Shown: in pieces, positions 26,259 to 35,067 of the stretch | How positions within the stretch are numbered: position 1 is the stretch's first letter | Layout of the letters: each line of letters starts with the position of its first letter | Assembly (NCBI GenBank): GCA_037138755.1 | Contig: JBAXHT010000001.1 | Span: 467,805 to 531,804, forward strand | Source: Armatimonadota bacterium | Lineage (GTDB): Bacteria > Armatimonadota > Fimbriimonadia > Fimbriimonadales > Fimbriimonadaceae | Length of the DNA: 64,000 bases | Direction of reading: 5' to 3' | The notes under the pieces: generated by a model | What the model was told of the DNA's origin: nothing | Database searches by the model: none | The model's input: only the letters and a program-made list of their open reading frames with translations | Translations under genes and position numbers: made by a program

Positions 26259-27968
26259 ATGCGTGACGTTATCTTCATAGGCGGTGGCCCCGCTGGTTCG
26301 ACCGGTTGTTGTTTGCTCAAGAAGTACAAACCCGAGATGGACGTTCTGGTACTCGAGCGCGAAAAGTTTCCGCGCGAGCATGTTGGCGAGAGCCAACTTC
26401 CGCCGATTTCTGTTGTACTCGACGAAATGGGATGTTGGGATAAAGTTGAAGCCGCGGAGTTTCCCATAAAGATCGGTGCGACCTACCGTTGGGGCAATAC
26501 GAATGACCTTTGGGACTTCCAGTTTCTGCCTATCGAGAGAGTTGAAGATGAACCTAGGCCGGCAAAGTATGAAGGTTGGCGGAAACTCACTGCGTTCCAA
26601 GTAGAACGCTCGGTCTACGACAAAATCTTGCTCGATCACGCCAAGGAAATGGGGGTTGAAGTCAGAGAAGAGACAAAGGTAGTCGAAATATTACGCGACG
26701 GGGACAAAATCACCGGATTAAGGCTCGAAGACGGGACCGTGGAAACGGCCCGATACTATGTTGATGCAACCGGGGCATCGGGAACACTGCGAAGGGCGAT
26801 GGGAGTGGAAACGATCGAACCATCCAGCCTTCGGAATGTTGCATTTTGGGATTATTGGAACGACGCCGAGTGGGCCTTTTCGGTTGGTAGAGGCGGAACC
26901 CGGGTCCAAGTCATGAGCCTGGGGTACGGGTGGATTTGGTTCATCCCGATTTCGCCCACTCGCACAAGTATTGGCTTAGTATGTCCTGCCGAGTATTATC
27001 GCCAGTGCGGTCTCTCGAAGGAAGAACTGTACGAAAAAGCCGTTCGCGAGGAACCAAGAATTGCATCTCTCATCCAAGGTGCAACTGCGGATGGGGAAGT
27101 CAAAGGCACAAAGGATTGGTCCTACTACGCGGAACGTGTCTATGGAGAAAATTGGTTCTTAGTTGGTGAGGCGGCGGGGTTCGCCGATCCCATATTGGCG
27201 GCAGGGTTGACGATGGCCCATCTAGGAGCTCGTGAACTCGCGTATACGATTCTTGCTTTGGATGAAGGTGCTCACGACGCAAAGTGGCTAAAAGAGGAGC
27301 TCCAGGATAACTTAACAAGAAGGGTCGCTCAGCATATCAAGTTTGCGGACTTTTGGTATACGGCCAATGGGTGCTTTACCGACGTGAAGGAGCATACAAA
27401 GACCATCGCAGCGGAAGCAGGCTTGGAGTTTGATGCCAACCAAGCATTCCAATGGCTCGGAACGGGCGGATTTATGGATTCCGGTAATGCAGGAATATCA
27501 GGTTACGATTTGGAATCAGTGATTGACACCATCGAGTTGATGACCGAAGGCGAAGCGCAACTCGAAGTATTCAAATACAACCGCTTCATATTAGATATGG
27601 AAGGCGCAATCGAAGAGGATGTTGCAAGCTACCAAGATGGAAAAATAGTTGCACTTCGTCGCTGGCGAAAGGGGAGTGCGGTCCTTCCTCAGAAGGGAAT
27701 GTATTACGTTCTCCTGCAAATCCTTCAGCGCGGAGGCGATATTTCGTTCCTCATACCAAACATGATCGCAGCAGTTAAGCAACACGGCGCTCGTCCAACA
27801 GATAAGAAGGCTATGTCGTACGGTCTATGTCACTTAGAATCTTTGCTGAAGTGTGGATGGGTACGCGGAGTAATGGTTCCTGGTCAGCCTCCGCTTCGCT
27901 TCGAGCTTCCGAGGCAGGAGCGGGCTATCAAGATGAACACGGATACGTTCGTGGAGTTCAGTGTCTGA
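26259..27968 (+). CDS. Flavin-dependent halogenase-like FAD monooxygenase
   Basis: 569 residues. The N-terminal FAD-binding fold has FIGGGPAGSTGCCLL, and VGESQLPPI follows near residue 43. FPIKIGATYRWG near residue 70 holds a Lys that could match the halide-transfer Lys of halogenases. GWIWFIP near residue 222 is the WxWxIP motif of flavin-dependent halogenases, and VGEAAGFADPILAAGLTMAH the second FAD motif. It may chlorinate or brominate a small molecule using reduced flavin, or be a halogenase-family oxygenase. No flavin reductase or biosynthetic cluster is adjacent. The last 8 nt overlap the next gene. Confidence 0.8.
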   Translation: MRDVIFIGGGPAGSTGCCLLKKYKPEMDVLVLEREKFPREHVGESQLPPISVVLDEMGCWDKVEAAEFPIKIGATYRWGNTNDLWDFQFLPIERVEDEPRPAKYEGWRKLTAFQVERSVYDKILLDHAKEMGVEVREETKVVEILRDGDKITGLRLEDGTVETARYYVDATGASGTLRRAMGVETIEPSSLRNVAFWDYWNDAEWAFSVGRGGTRVQVMSLGYGWIWFIPISPTRTSIGLVCPAEYYRQCGLSKEELYEKAVREEPRIASLIQGATADGEVKGTKDWSYYAERVYGENWFLVGEAAGFADPILAAGLTMAHLGARELAYTILALDEGAHDAKWLKEELQDNLTRRVAQHIKFADFWYTANGCFTDVKEHTKTIAAEAGLEFDANQAFQWLGTGGFMDSGNAGISGYDLESVIDTIELMTEGEAQLEVFKYNRFILDMEGAIEEDVASYQDGKIVALRRWRKGSAVLPQKGMYYVLLQILQRGGDISFLIPNMIAAVKQHGARPTDKKAMSYGLCHLESLLKCGWVRGVMVPGQPPLRFELPRQERAIKMNTDTFVEFSV

Positions 27969-28500
27969 AAGAGAGTTTGGTGCTAGCTTCGCGGGTTCAG
28001 CATCAAAGAAGGGTTCGTTTTCTTTCACGACAGGCGAGGACGGGGTTCGGTTAGAATTCCTATCATCTGAAACAACATTCTGCTCCTCTGATCAAGGATT
28101 CATTGAGGGATTATGGAGATTCGATTGCGGCGAACTCTTTCTTTTTCAACCCCGCACGAACAGGTATTTGGAAATCAACCTTGCTCCAAACGGTGCATGG
28201 TGGAGTTGCGTCTTTTCGAGTGTTAGAGAGCGTGATCTGCAGACGGTGCACCCACAATTAGTGCGTGTCTGGACTGTTGACGCGGCCGTCGGTTGGCGAG
28301 CCGGTTTCGAGCTGAGTTGGAAGGAGATTGAACGTAGCCTTGGCTCGGCGGAAGATCTCCGTGGAAACATCACGCTTATCCTCGGCGGCTGTCCCGATGT
28401 CAACCCGCCCCTCGAGAACTTACACTCCGTCGCGAAACTTGGGGCGGTAGATTTTCACCGTCCTCACGAGTGGCTCTCACTCGATCAACTTGTTACCTAA
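27961..28500 (+). CDS. CBM9-like (carbohydrate-binding, DOMON-type) protein
   Basis: 179 residues from a GTG inside the end of the halogenase gene (8-nt overlap). Short beta strands dominate. ELFLFQPRTNRYLEINLAPNGAWWSCVF resembles the CBM9-like domain core, and RAGFELSWKEI followed by RGNITLILGG fits its second half. No signal peptide, so it is probably cytoplasmic. The coupling to the halogenase-like gene suggests they act together, perhaps with this protein binding a glycosylated substrate. The overlap with the convergent lipoprotein gene is 4 nt. Family call is tentative. Confidence 0.55.
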   Translation: MSEREFGASFAGSASKKGSFSFTTGEDGVRLEFLSSETTFCSSDQGFIEGLWRFDCGELFLFQPRTNRYLEINLAPNGAWWSCVFSSVRERDLQTVHPQLVRVWTVDAAVGWRAGFELSWKEIERSLGSAEDLRGNITLILGGCPDVNPPLENLHSVAKLGAVDFHRPHEWLSLDQLVT

Positions 28501-29183
28501 AGACCAGCTTTTAGCTGCTCAATAAAGGTCTCGGCTTTTCGAATATGGAATCGCCGAACAGAGTTGAAAATTTTTCCTTCCTGGGTATTTGGGTCTACCT
28601 TAGTTCGCTCATGGCATGCGATCGCGCCTTTGAGTAGGTCTGCCAAAGCTGGGTCCTGCCCGTGACCTTTGATGATCGGTGCGATCTCGTACAAGCAGCC
28701 TAACAAAATCGGAGCTGCGTCTTCGTCCTTCGCGTCAAGAGTCTTTTTCGCTGTCTCAATCGCGACGGCAAACTTGCCGTTGTGAGCCTGAGCTTGCGAT
28801 AGTCGGAGAGTGTCTTGAATCCGACGGTCCTCGTCACCGGGAACCTTGATCGCCTTCATAAGGATTTCTTCGGCTTCGGGCCACCGTCGCGAAATTCGCA
28901 GAATTTCAGCGTATTGCCAAAGGTCATTTTGAGGGACCTGCGACTTATCAACGTTAGTCAACAACTCCTCGGCATACTCGCGAATCTTGGCCAGCCGCTC
29001 CTCATCCGTCAACTGCCCTTTCTGATACTTAACGTCCAAAGCGTCTGTGGCCTGTTTCAGAAGGGAATAGGCCACCTCCATGCGATCCACTTGCGGGATC
29101 GACGACAGGTCGTTCGGGTTGCTATATTGCCCGCAACCCGCCAGCAGCACGCTCGTGAGCAACAGGCTACATGTAAATCGCAT
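28497..29183 (-). CDS. Lipoprotein with TPR-like helical repeats
   Basis: 228 residues from the ATG at 29183, inside the last 17 nt of pyrC. MRFTCSLLLTSVLLAGCG is a lipoprotein signal with lipobox L-A-G-C. The mature part is helical with repeats of TPR style (WQYAEILRISRRWPEAEEILMKAI, LSQAQAHNGKFAVAIETAKKTL). It is probably an envelope-anchored scaffold. Its place at the end of the pyr operon looks positional rather than functional. The pyrC overlap implies translational coupling. Confidence 0.75.
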   Translation of the reverse strand: MRFTCSLLLTSVLLAGCGQYSNPNDLSSIPQVDRMEVAYSLLKQATDALDVKYQKGQLTDEERLAKIREYAEELLTNVDKSQVPQNDLWQYAEILRISRRWPEAEEILMKAIKVPGDEDRRIQDTLRLSQAQAHNGKFAVAIETAKKTLDAKDEDAAPILLGCLYEIAPIIKGHGQDPALADLLKGAIACHERTKVDPNTQEGKIFNSVRRFHIRKAETFIEQLKAGL

Positions 29184-30489
29184 ATCGCTCCGATGGGAAT
29201 CTTTGATCGCGATAGATTTCACCGCCGCAGAACGTCAGCACCGCTTTGCCCTTAAAGCTCATGTTATGGAACGGCGCGTTCTTGCTCTTGCTGAAGGATT
29301 TATTGCGGTCAAACTTCCACTCCAGGTTTGGGTCGATGACGGTGAGTTGAGCGACGGGAGTTTCGCCCGGCACCAGCGTCCCGGCATCAAGATGAAGGAT
29401 CTGCGCTGGCATCGTGCTGAGTTTATTGACCGTCTCCAAGGGAGTCAGGATTCCCGTGTGAGTCAAGTTCGTCAGGGTGACGGCAAGGGTCGCTTCAATT
29501 GTGCTCGCGCCAAACGGAGCTTCGTCAAAAGGAACGTCCACTTCGTGCGATGCATGTGGGCTGTGATCGCTCGCGATGCAGTCAATGGTTCCGTCTTGCA
29601 GGGCTTGCTCGAGCAACTCGATATCAACCTTCGTTCGCAACGGCGGCTGCATCTTGAACTTAGTGTCAAAGTCGCCGATGTGGTCTTCGGTAAAAGTGAA
29701 GTGCATCGGGCAGATCTCGCACGTGACCGGGGCCCCGAGGGACTTCATGAGCCGAATAATTTCAACGGCACCCCAAGTACTGACGCGCATGATGTGAACC
29801 GGGCAACCAGTGTGCAACGACAGCAAACAGTTTCGCATCGTTGCGATCTCTTCTGCTGTACGAGGAGTCCCCTTGAGACCGAGCATCGCAGAAACCGCAC
29901 CATCGTTCATGACGCCGCCTTCGCTGAGGCTAGCGTCATCGCAGTGAGCCATGATCGGTAGTCCGAGTTGGACACAGAACTCCATCGCATCGGTCATCAG
30001 TTGAGAATTCTGAACTGGAAACCCTTCGTCACTCGCCGCAACGATTCCTGCCCTTTTCATTGCGCCAAGATTCGAGAGTTCGAGACCCTTCAGACCTTTT
30101 GTTAATGCGCCAACTGGAGCGACGAACACCCCGCCGGCCTCGGGTGACGCGGACTTATCGAGAATGAAGTCAATGATCGCCGGATTATCCAAGGGTGGAT
30201 TCGTATTTGGCATACAGCAAATCGTGGTGTATCCGCCAGCCGCCGCAGCCTGGGTTCCTGTCTGAATTGTTTCCTTATGCTCCTGCCCAGGTTCACGAAG
30301 GTGAACATGCATATCAACCAGGCCCGGCGTGATCCAAAAATCGGTGCAATCGTAAACTTCGTCGATATCGCTAAGGTCACCAATCTCACCAATTTCGATA
30401 ATCTGGTCGTCCTCAATCAGAACCGAGCCGATCGTGTCTAGCCCTTGCGACGGGTCGATGATTCTTCCGTTTCTAAGGAGAGTTCTCAC
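29167..30489 (-). CDS. pyrC: Dihydroorotase
   Basis: 440 residues from the GTG at 30489, which has GGAGGT five bases upstream and overlaps the pyrB stop (GTGA). It closes carbamoyl-aspartate to dihydroorotate in pyrimidine synthesis. Zinc ligands are in DMHVHLREPG; the Lys of GALTKG lies where class I enzymes have related residues, and ASDHSPH holds the late Asp and His. Length and motifs match the class I (PyrC/PyrX-type) enzymes, which in some bacteria bind aspartate carbamoyltransferase; here pyrB is directly upstream. Confidence 0.95.
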   Translation of the reverse strand: MRTLLRNGRIIDPSQGLDTIGSVLIEDDQIIEIGEIGDLSDIDEVYDCTDFWITPGLVDMHVHLREPGQEHKETIQTGTQAAAAGGYTTICCMPNTNPPLDNPAIIDFILDKSASPEAGGVFVAPVGALTKGLKGLELSNLGAMKRAGIVAASDEGFPVQNSQLMTDAMEFCVQLGLPIMAHCDDASLSEGGVMNDGAVSAMLGLKGTPRTAEEIATMRNCLLSLHTGCPVHIMRVSTWGAVEIIRLMKSLGAPVTCEICPMHFTFTEDHIGDFDTKFKMQPPLRTKVDIELLEQALQDGTIDCIASDHSPHASHEVDVPFDEAPFGASTIEATLAVTLTNLTHTGILTPLETVNKLSTMPAQILHLDAGTLVPGETPVAQLTVIDPNLEWKFDRNKSFSKSKNAPFHNMSFKGKAVLTFCGGEIYRDQRFPSERYAIYM

Positions 30490-31397
30490 GCGGCACCTCC
30501 GAAGCACCAATAGAAACTTGCCATTCTCACAAAAACACCATTTTCAACCTGCGCGGTAATTGCCGACCGCTCACCGTCAGCAGTTGGATCATCGATTTCA
30601 ACACCTCTGTTGATCGGGCCCGGGTGCATGACAATACAGCCGGCATCCGCAACTCGCAGTCGCTCCGCATTGATCTGGTACATGTGTGCATACTCGCCAA
30701 CCGAACCGATCATGCCCTGCTCCATCCGCTCCTTCTGAAGGCGCAGGCAAATCACAACGTCCACGTCCTCAAGACCTTCGTCAAGATCATCGTAGAATCC
30801 ACCAGGCAGGCTTGCCGTCTGAGAAGGGAGAAGGGTTCTCGGACCCACAAAACGAACTTCAGCTCCCAGTTTCTCAAGTAGCCAACCGTTCGATCTTGCG
30901 ACTCGCGAGTGCTTGACGTCACCTACGATGGCAACTTTCAATCCCTCGATTCGGCCCTTCCGTTCAAGGATGGTTACCGCGTCAGCCAGAGCCTGGGTTG
31001 GGTGCTCATGTTGCCCATCACCGGCGTTCACCACGGGGCCGCCAAAATGCTTGGCTGCCAATCCTGGCGCACCGCTCGACTTGTGTCGCATCACCAACGC
31101 GTCCAGCCGCTCATGGCGCAACGTCAAGATGGTGTCCTTAAGCGTCTCACCCTTGCTCATGCTACTCGCGCTAGTCGCGAAGTTACTGGAGCGCATCCCA
31201 AGGTAAAAAGCTGCTTGTTCGAAGCTAACTCTCGTACGAGTGGAGTTTTCGAAGAAGAGCATCCCAACGACTTTTTTGCTGAGGTTTGGGACGGCTTCAT
31301 CAGCTCGAACGCGCTTCTTAAAATCGCGACCCAGTTCAATGAGGGCATTGATCTGATCCGGCTCAAGGTTCCTTATCTCTAGAAGGTTTTGCGGCAT
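30486..31397 (-). CDS. pyrB: Aspartate carbamoyltransferase, catalytic chain
   Basis: 303 residues. The carbamoyl-phosphate signature is FFENSTRTRVSFE, followed by SSMSKGETLKDT with the loop Lys, HPTQALADA, and HPGPINRGVEI near the end. It makes carbamoyl-aspartate, the first committed step of pyrimidine synthesis. No pyrI regulatory chain is present. It begins on the pyrR stop (TAATG) and ends on the pyrC start, so pyrR-pyrB-pyrC are translated as a coupled unit. Confidence 0.95.
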   Translation of the reverse strand: MPQNLLEIRNLEPDQINALIELGRDFKKRVRADEAVPNLSKKVVGMLFFENSTRTRVSFEQAAFYLGMRSSNFATSASSMSKGETLKDTILTLRHERLDALVMRHKSSGAPGLAAKHFGGPVVNAGDGQHEHPTQALADAVTILERKGRIEGLKVAIVGDVKHSRVARSNGWLLEKLGAEVRFVGPRTLLPSQTASLPGGFYDDLDEGLEDVDVVICLRLQKERMEQGMIGSVGEYAHMYQINAERLRVADAGCIVMHPGPINRGVEIDDPTADGERSAITAQVENGVFVRMASFYWCFGGAA

Positions 31398-31930
31398 TAG
31401 GCCTTCTCCGTTTGGGCTGGCTGCAAGACTACAGCGTCCTCGCCATCATACTCATTAATCTTCACCACGATGTTATCGCCACGTTCAGTTTGAATCGTTC
31501 GTCCACAGAAATTGGGTTCAATCGGCAACTCGCGATGTCCTCGATCTAACAGAACCGCAAGTTTGACGGTTGCGGGGCGACCGTGCCTAATCAGGGCATC
31601 TAACGCGGCCCGAATCGTCCGTCCGGTGAAAATAAGCTCATCCACCAGGACAACGTGCTTGCCAGTGACTTCAAATGGGATCTCAGATTCATCCTCTGTC
31701 CTAACTGGCGCGTCATCTCGAAAGGCACGGATATCAAGCCTTCCGCAAGGGACGGTAACACCTTCAATCTGGGTCATGTGGAAGGCGAGCCGCTTCGCGA
31801 TTGGATAGCCACGTTTGAGGACACCAACCACGACGAGGTCCTGCGCACCCTGGTTTGATTCCAAAATCTCGTGTGCAAGGCGGCCGAGAGTCCGCCTGAT
31901 ATCCCCCGAATCTAAGATGACGGCGCCCAT
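31397..31930 (-). CDS. pyrR: Bifunctional pyr operon regulator / uracil phosphoribosyltransferase
   Basis: 177 residues from the ATG at 31930; an upstream start would add 10 residues unlike the family. The PRPP-binding loop is VVLVDELIFTGRTIRAALDAL, and RLAHEILESNQG and LDIRAFRDD match PyrR. PyrR binds pyr mRNA when UMP is high and has weak UPRTase activity. I could not find the PyrR-type anti-antiterminator hairpins upstream: CATAAT lies only 10 nt before the ATG, so the leader is short. Any control would have to act within the operon or otherwise. Confidence 0.9.
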   Translation of the reverse strand: MGAVILDSGDIRRTLGRLAHEILESNQGAQDLVVVGVLKRGYPIAKRLAFHMTQIEGVTVPCGRLDIRAFRDDAPVRTEDESEIPFEVTGKHVVLVDELIFTGRTIRAALDALIRHGRPATVKLAVLLDRGHRELPIEPNFCGRTIQTERGDNIVVKINEYDGEDAVVLQPAQTEKA

Positions 31931-32129
31931 GCTTGGGACGATTATGGCAGACCAGCGCAAGTCTTAGCCGCGTTCTCAGGTTTCTCCAAACAATTCCTCA
32001 ACTTCACCTGAGATTCCTGCGGGGACATACCAAGGATTCTTACTGGGTAGGACAACCGAGTATTGGGAGCAGTATGCCTCGAAGCAACAAAAGGAACTCA
32101 AATTTGAATGAAATCTGCGGAGGAGAGCG

Positions 32130-33206
32130 ATGGCAATAGCTCGCGCCTCCGTCGGCGTGGATATTGGCCACAGCGCGATCAAGGTCGTGCAGGTGGACAA
32201 ATCCGGTGCCGGATGGAAGATCGTTAAGGTAGGAACTGCACTGACTCCACCGGATGTCATGCGGGACGGAAACGTCACCAATCCCGATGAGCTCGGAGCT
32301 GCGATCAAGCTGGCGATGAAGGAAGGGCATATCCACAGCGGCCATGCCGTCATCGCCGCCGCTGGCGGTGCCACGTTCGTCCGAACAGTTCCCTTCCCAA
32401 AGATGTCGCCGAACATGCTCCGAGACTCCGTGAAATTCGAAGCTGGTCGCTACGTGCCGGGCTCCATCGAAGAATCCTACGTCGAAGCAGAAATCGTCGG
32501 ACCACTCTCCGAAACGCAGATGAATGTGTTGCTCGCATCTGCCCCGAAAGACTTGGTGGGCGGCCGAATTGCGGCTTGTAAGGAAGCCGGACTCCACGTT
32601 GATATCGTCGACCTAGAAACGTTCGCTGCCTACAGAACTTTGGTTGAGACTGACCCTAGCCGTAGGGCCGGTGAAGAGTCTTACATGTTCCTCAACATTG
32701 GTGGCACCAGCACCTCCGTAACGGTAATCGACAAGGGTGTGTTCGTCATGAATCGAACCATGCCCTCCGGCGGAAACACGCTCACCGAGGCTCTGAAGCA
32801 AGCCTTCAAGCTTGAGACGGTTGACGCAGAAGCCGGCAAAACGGTTCTCGATATGCGCGAGTTGTTGGCTGGAAGCGTGGTTGAGAACCCACCGCTCAAA
32901 GTTATGGCCTCCCAAGTCGACGACCTCGTCCGGGAGATTCGCCGATCGTTGAACTATCTACAAACGCAAAACCAACAGGCGGAAGGAACCCCACCGGTTG
33001 AGATCAAAGAAATCATCCTCACTGGTGGCGGTGCGAAGCTTCGAGGGCTCGACGCCTATCTCAGCGCGAAGCTCGGATTAAACGTCCACGCGCTGGGTGC
33101 CTTCGATAACCGAAACATTATCAGCCTCACCGGAACCGAGGATTCTGGGCTGGACTTAACGATTGCCGTAGGACTGGCGATCAGAGGGCAGCTCAAAGCC
33201 GCTTAA
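32130..33206 (+). CDS. pilM: Type IV pilus assembly protein PilM
   Basis: 358 residues of the actin-like fold. VGVDIGHSAIKVVQVDKSG at the start and the phosphate loops MFLNIGGTSTSVTVIDKG and EIILTGGGAKLRGL are typical. RTVPFPKMSPNMLRDSVKFEAGRYVP is the conserved PilM section. In known systems PilM sits at the cytoplasmic face and binds the N-terminal tail of PilN; NLIES in the next gene matches that tail. A strong GGAGGAG precedes the ATG. It opens the pilMNOPQ operon. Confidence 0.93.
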   Translation: MAIARASVGVDIGHSAIKVVQVDKSGAGWKIVKVGTALTPPDVMRDGNVTNPDELGAAIKLAMKEGHIHSGHAVIAAAGGATFVRTVPFPKMSPNMLRDSVKFEAGRYVPGSIEESYVEAEIVGPLSETQMNVLLASAPKDLVGGRIAACKEAGLHVDIVDLETFAAYRTLVETDPSRRAGEESYMFLNIGGTSTSVTVIDKGVFVMNRTMPSGGNTLTEALKQAFKLETVDAEAGKTVLDMRELLAGSVVENPPLKVMASQVDDLVREIRRSLNYLQTQNQQAEGTPPVEIKEIILTGGGAKLRGLDAYLSAKLGLNVHALGAFDNRNIISLTGTEDSGLDLTIAVGLAIRGQLKAA

Positions 33207-33216
33207 GGAGAACACG

Positions 33217-33813
33217 ATGCCGTTTATCAATCTCATTGAATCAGACCTAATCGTCGCCAAGAAGGCTGCCCAACAAATGCGACTGAGCCAAGTGGCGCTC
33301 ATCGCGGCTGGAAGTGTCGTAGGGATCGCCTACCTCGTCATTCTTGGCCAGGGAGCGGCGCTCGCATCGGAAGAACAAGGAGTTCAGGCCAAGTTGAAAA
33401 AGCTCAAGCCAATGCTCAAAGAAATCGAGGAACAAAAGCGCATCGTTGCTGATCTTGAGCCAAGGCTAGAGACTTTGCAAGATGCTCGCGAACTCACAAG
33501 TCGCTGGGGAAGATTGCTGAACCATGTTGCAGTTAACACCCCGCCTGATGTCTATTTGACTGCAATTCGCGCTGACGCGAGTCAGCCGGATCAGCCAATC
33601 AAGGTCACATTCATCGGTACCGGAAAGTCGCAGTCGGATGCGTCCCAGTTTGTTCTGCGTTGCCAGAACTCTCGCGATATTGAAGGGGTGAACCTCGTTG
33701 GGTCTCAAGAAAAGCTTTTGCGACAGATGTCTGCGATCGAATTTGAAATTGCGGGCTCAATTGTGGGGTCTGCAAAGAAACCCGCTAACGACGAAAAGGA
33801 AACCAAGTCATGA
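33217..33813 (+). CDS. pilN: Type IV pilus inner-membrane protein PilN
   Basis: 198 residues: short cytoplasmic tail MPFINLIESDL (the PilM-binding INLL-type motif), one membrane helix at about residues 27-50, a coiled coil to about 90, then a periplasmic ferredoxin-like domain. With PilO it forms the alignment complex joining PilM to PilQ. Ribosome site AAGGAG is just upstream; the stop overlaps pilO by ATGA. Confidence 0.88.
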   Translation: MPFINLIESDLIVAKKAAQQMRLSQVALIAAGSVVGIAYLVILGQGAALASEEQGVQAKLKKLKPMLKEIEEQKRIVADLEPRLETLQDARELTSRWGRLLNHVAVNTPPDVYLTAIRADASQPDQPIKVTFIGTGKSQSDASQFVLRCQNSRDIEGVNLVGSQEKLLRQMSAIEFEIAGSIVGSAKKPANDEKETKS

Positions 33814-34457
33814 AGTTTAAAGCACAGCTGCAGCCCAAATCATTCTTCATGCTAGCCGGAGTGGTCTTCTTGGCCGGGATGGGAATTGTCTACCTCACCT
33901 ACGCAAGCTTGGGAGAGCAAGAACGCGCTCTTCAGGTCTTGAAGTCTGAACTGAAGGACGATAAGGCGGTTCAGAAGGAGATGGACGAGAGCAAGCTCAA
34001 AATCAACAAACTCAAGTCGAAGCTCAGCCACCTCGAACATGGAATTCCCGAGGCCGCTTACATCGCCACCATGCTTCATGAACTCGAGGAGTTTGGCAAG
34101 AAGAACAACTTGCAGATTCTCAGCGTTCGCCCCGTCCTCGCAGACAAGAGCAAAAAGGAGGGAGACAAGACGAAGAAGAGTGCCTACGAGGAGCAAAACA
34201 TCGCCGTGAAAGGTCGAGGCACCTATGGGGACGCGATGCGCTTTGTGGATGCACTCAGAAACTTCCCAAAGATCGTTGCGGTTAAGTCGTTTACGATCGT
34301 TCCCAAGGACTCCGGCAAGATCGAGCCAGGGAGTCCACCTCTAGAATTCGACATCGCTCTTCAAGCGTACGCGTTTAAGGATTCACCAACCGTCGACCCA
34401 GACGCAGAAGGAGACAAGACAGCTAGCCGAACAAAAGGGGTGAAAGATGAATCGTGA
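33810..34457 (+). CDS. pilO: Type IV pilus inner-membrane protein PilO
   Basis: 215 residues: one membrane helix at about residues 11-31, a Lys/Glu-rich coiled coil (about 38-75) and a periplasmic domain with LEEFGKKNNLQILSVRP and GTYGDAMRFVDALRNFPKIVAVKSFTI, the PilO pattern. The C-terminal tail is charged. It pairs with PilN. It overlaps pilN by 4 nt and pilP by 11 nt. Confidence 0.88.
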   Translation: MKFKAQLQPKSFFMLAGVVFLAGMGIVYLTYASLGEQERALQVLKSELKDDKAVQKEMDESKLKINKLKSKLSHLEHGIPEAAYIATMLHELEEFGKKNNLQILSVRPVLADKSKKEGDKTKKSAYEEQNIAVKGRGTYGDAMRFVDALRNFPKIVAVKSFTIVPKDSGKIEPGSPPLEFDIALQAYAFKDSPTVDPDAEGDKTASRTKGVKDES

Positions 34458-35067
34458 GAAGAAGCAGATGGTTGTACTCGGCGTTCTCGCGCTGATGATT
34501 GTTTGTGTCGGCGCCTTCCAAATGATGGGAGGGAGCAGCGCTCCAGCCCCTGCTCCGGCAGCGAAGAAGGAAGAGAAGACAGCTGAGAAGACTTCAGCGG
34601 TTTCGGAAGACAAGCCGAAGTTCGCGAATCCAGATCAGTCAGTACCCCTCGCGAAACGGGACCCTTTTGCCCCATCGGCCTTTGCAATTGCGGCAAATGT
34701 TGACCCCGCCACGGTTCCGCCGACAAAGCCAGGTCCTAAGGAATCACCTCGAGTGAAGCCGATTCCTGATGCTCTAGGAGGGCCCAAGCCAGAATTCAAC
34801 TGGGAAGCCGGTGGAGTCAAGGACAGCGGGGTTGGCCCACTCGTGCCACCAGCACCGAAGTTTGGCTACACGCTCATCGGCTTTGTTCAAGGCAAATACC
34901 CTGCAGCCGTTTTCGCAGACGCGACAGGAAATCAAAAACTCGTGGAGGCTGGCGATGCTATCGACGGCTCCGCAACGCTCGTTGCCGTTTACGGCAACAA
35001 AGTGAAAGTCAAGTTTCACGATCAAACACTCGTTTTGACCGTAGGAGGAAACCCCAATGGAAAGTAA
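34447..35067 (+). CDS. pilP: PilP-like pilus periplasmic protein
   Basis: 206 residues. An N-terminal hydrophobic segment (about 7-25) is a membrane anchor, not a lipobox, so unlike classical PilP it is not a lipoprotein. A Pro/Ala/Lys-rich linker carries VPLAKRDPFAPS, the DPF motif common in PilP/GspC-like proteins. The C-terminal beta domain (FGYTLIGFVQGKYPAAVFAD onward) resembles the HR/PilP domain that docks on the secretin. Identified mainly by position between pilO and pilQ. Confidence 0.72.
   Translation: MNREKKQMVVLGVLALMIVCVGAFQMMGGSSAPAPAPAAKKEEKTAEKTSAVSEDKPKFANPDQSVPLAKRDPFAPSAFAIAANVDPATVPPTKPGPKESPRVKPIPDALGGPKPEFNWEAGGVKDSGVGPLVPPAPKFGYTLIGFVQGKYPAAVFADATGNQKLVEAGDAIDGSATLVAVYGNKVKVKFHDQTLVLTVGGNPNGK

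Noticed and set aside
31931-32129. PyrR-binding attenuator upstream of pyrR
   Set aside because: No terminator/antiterminator pair or conserved PyrR loop could be found, and the apparent leader is about 10 nt.
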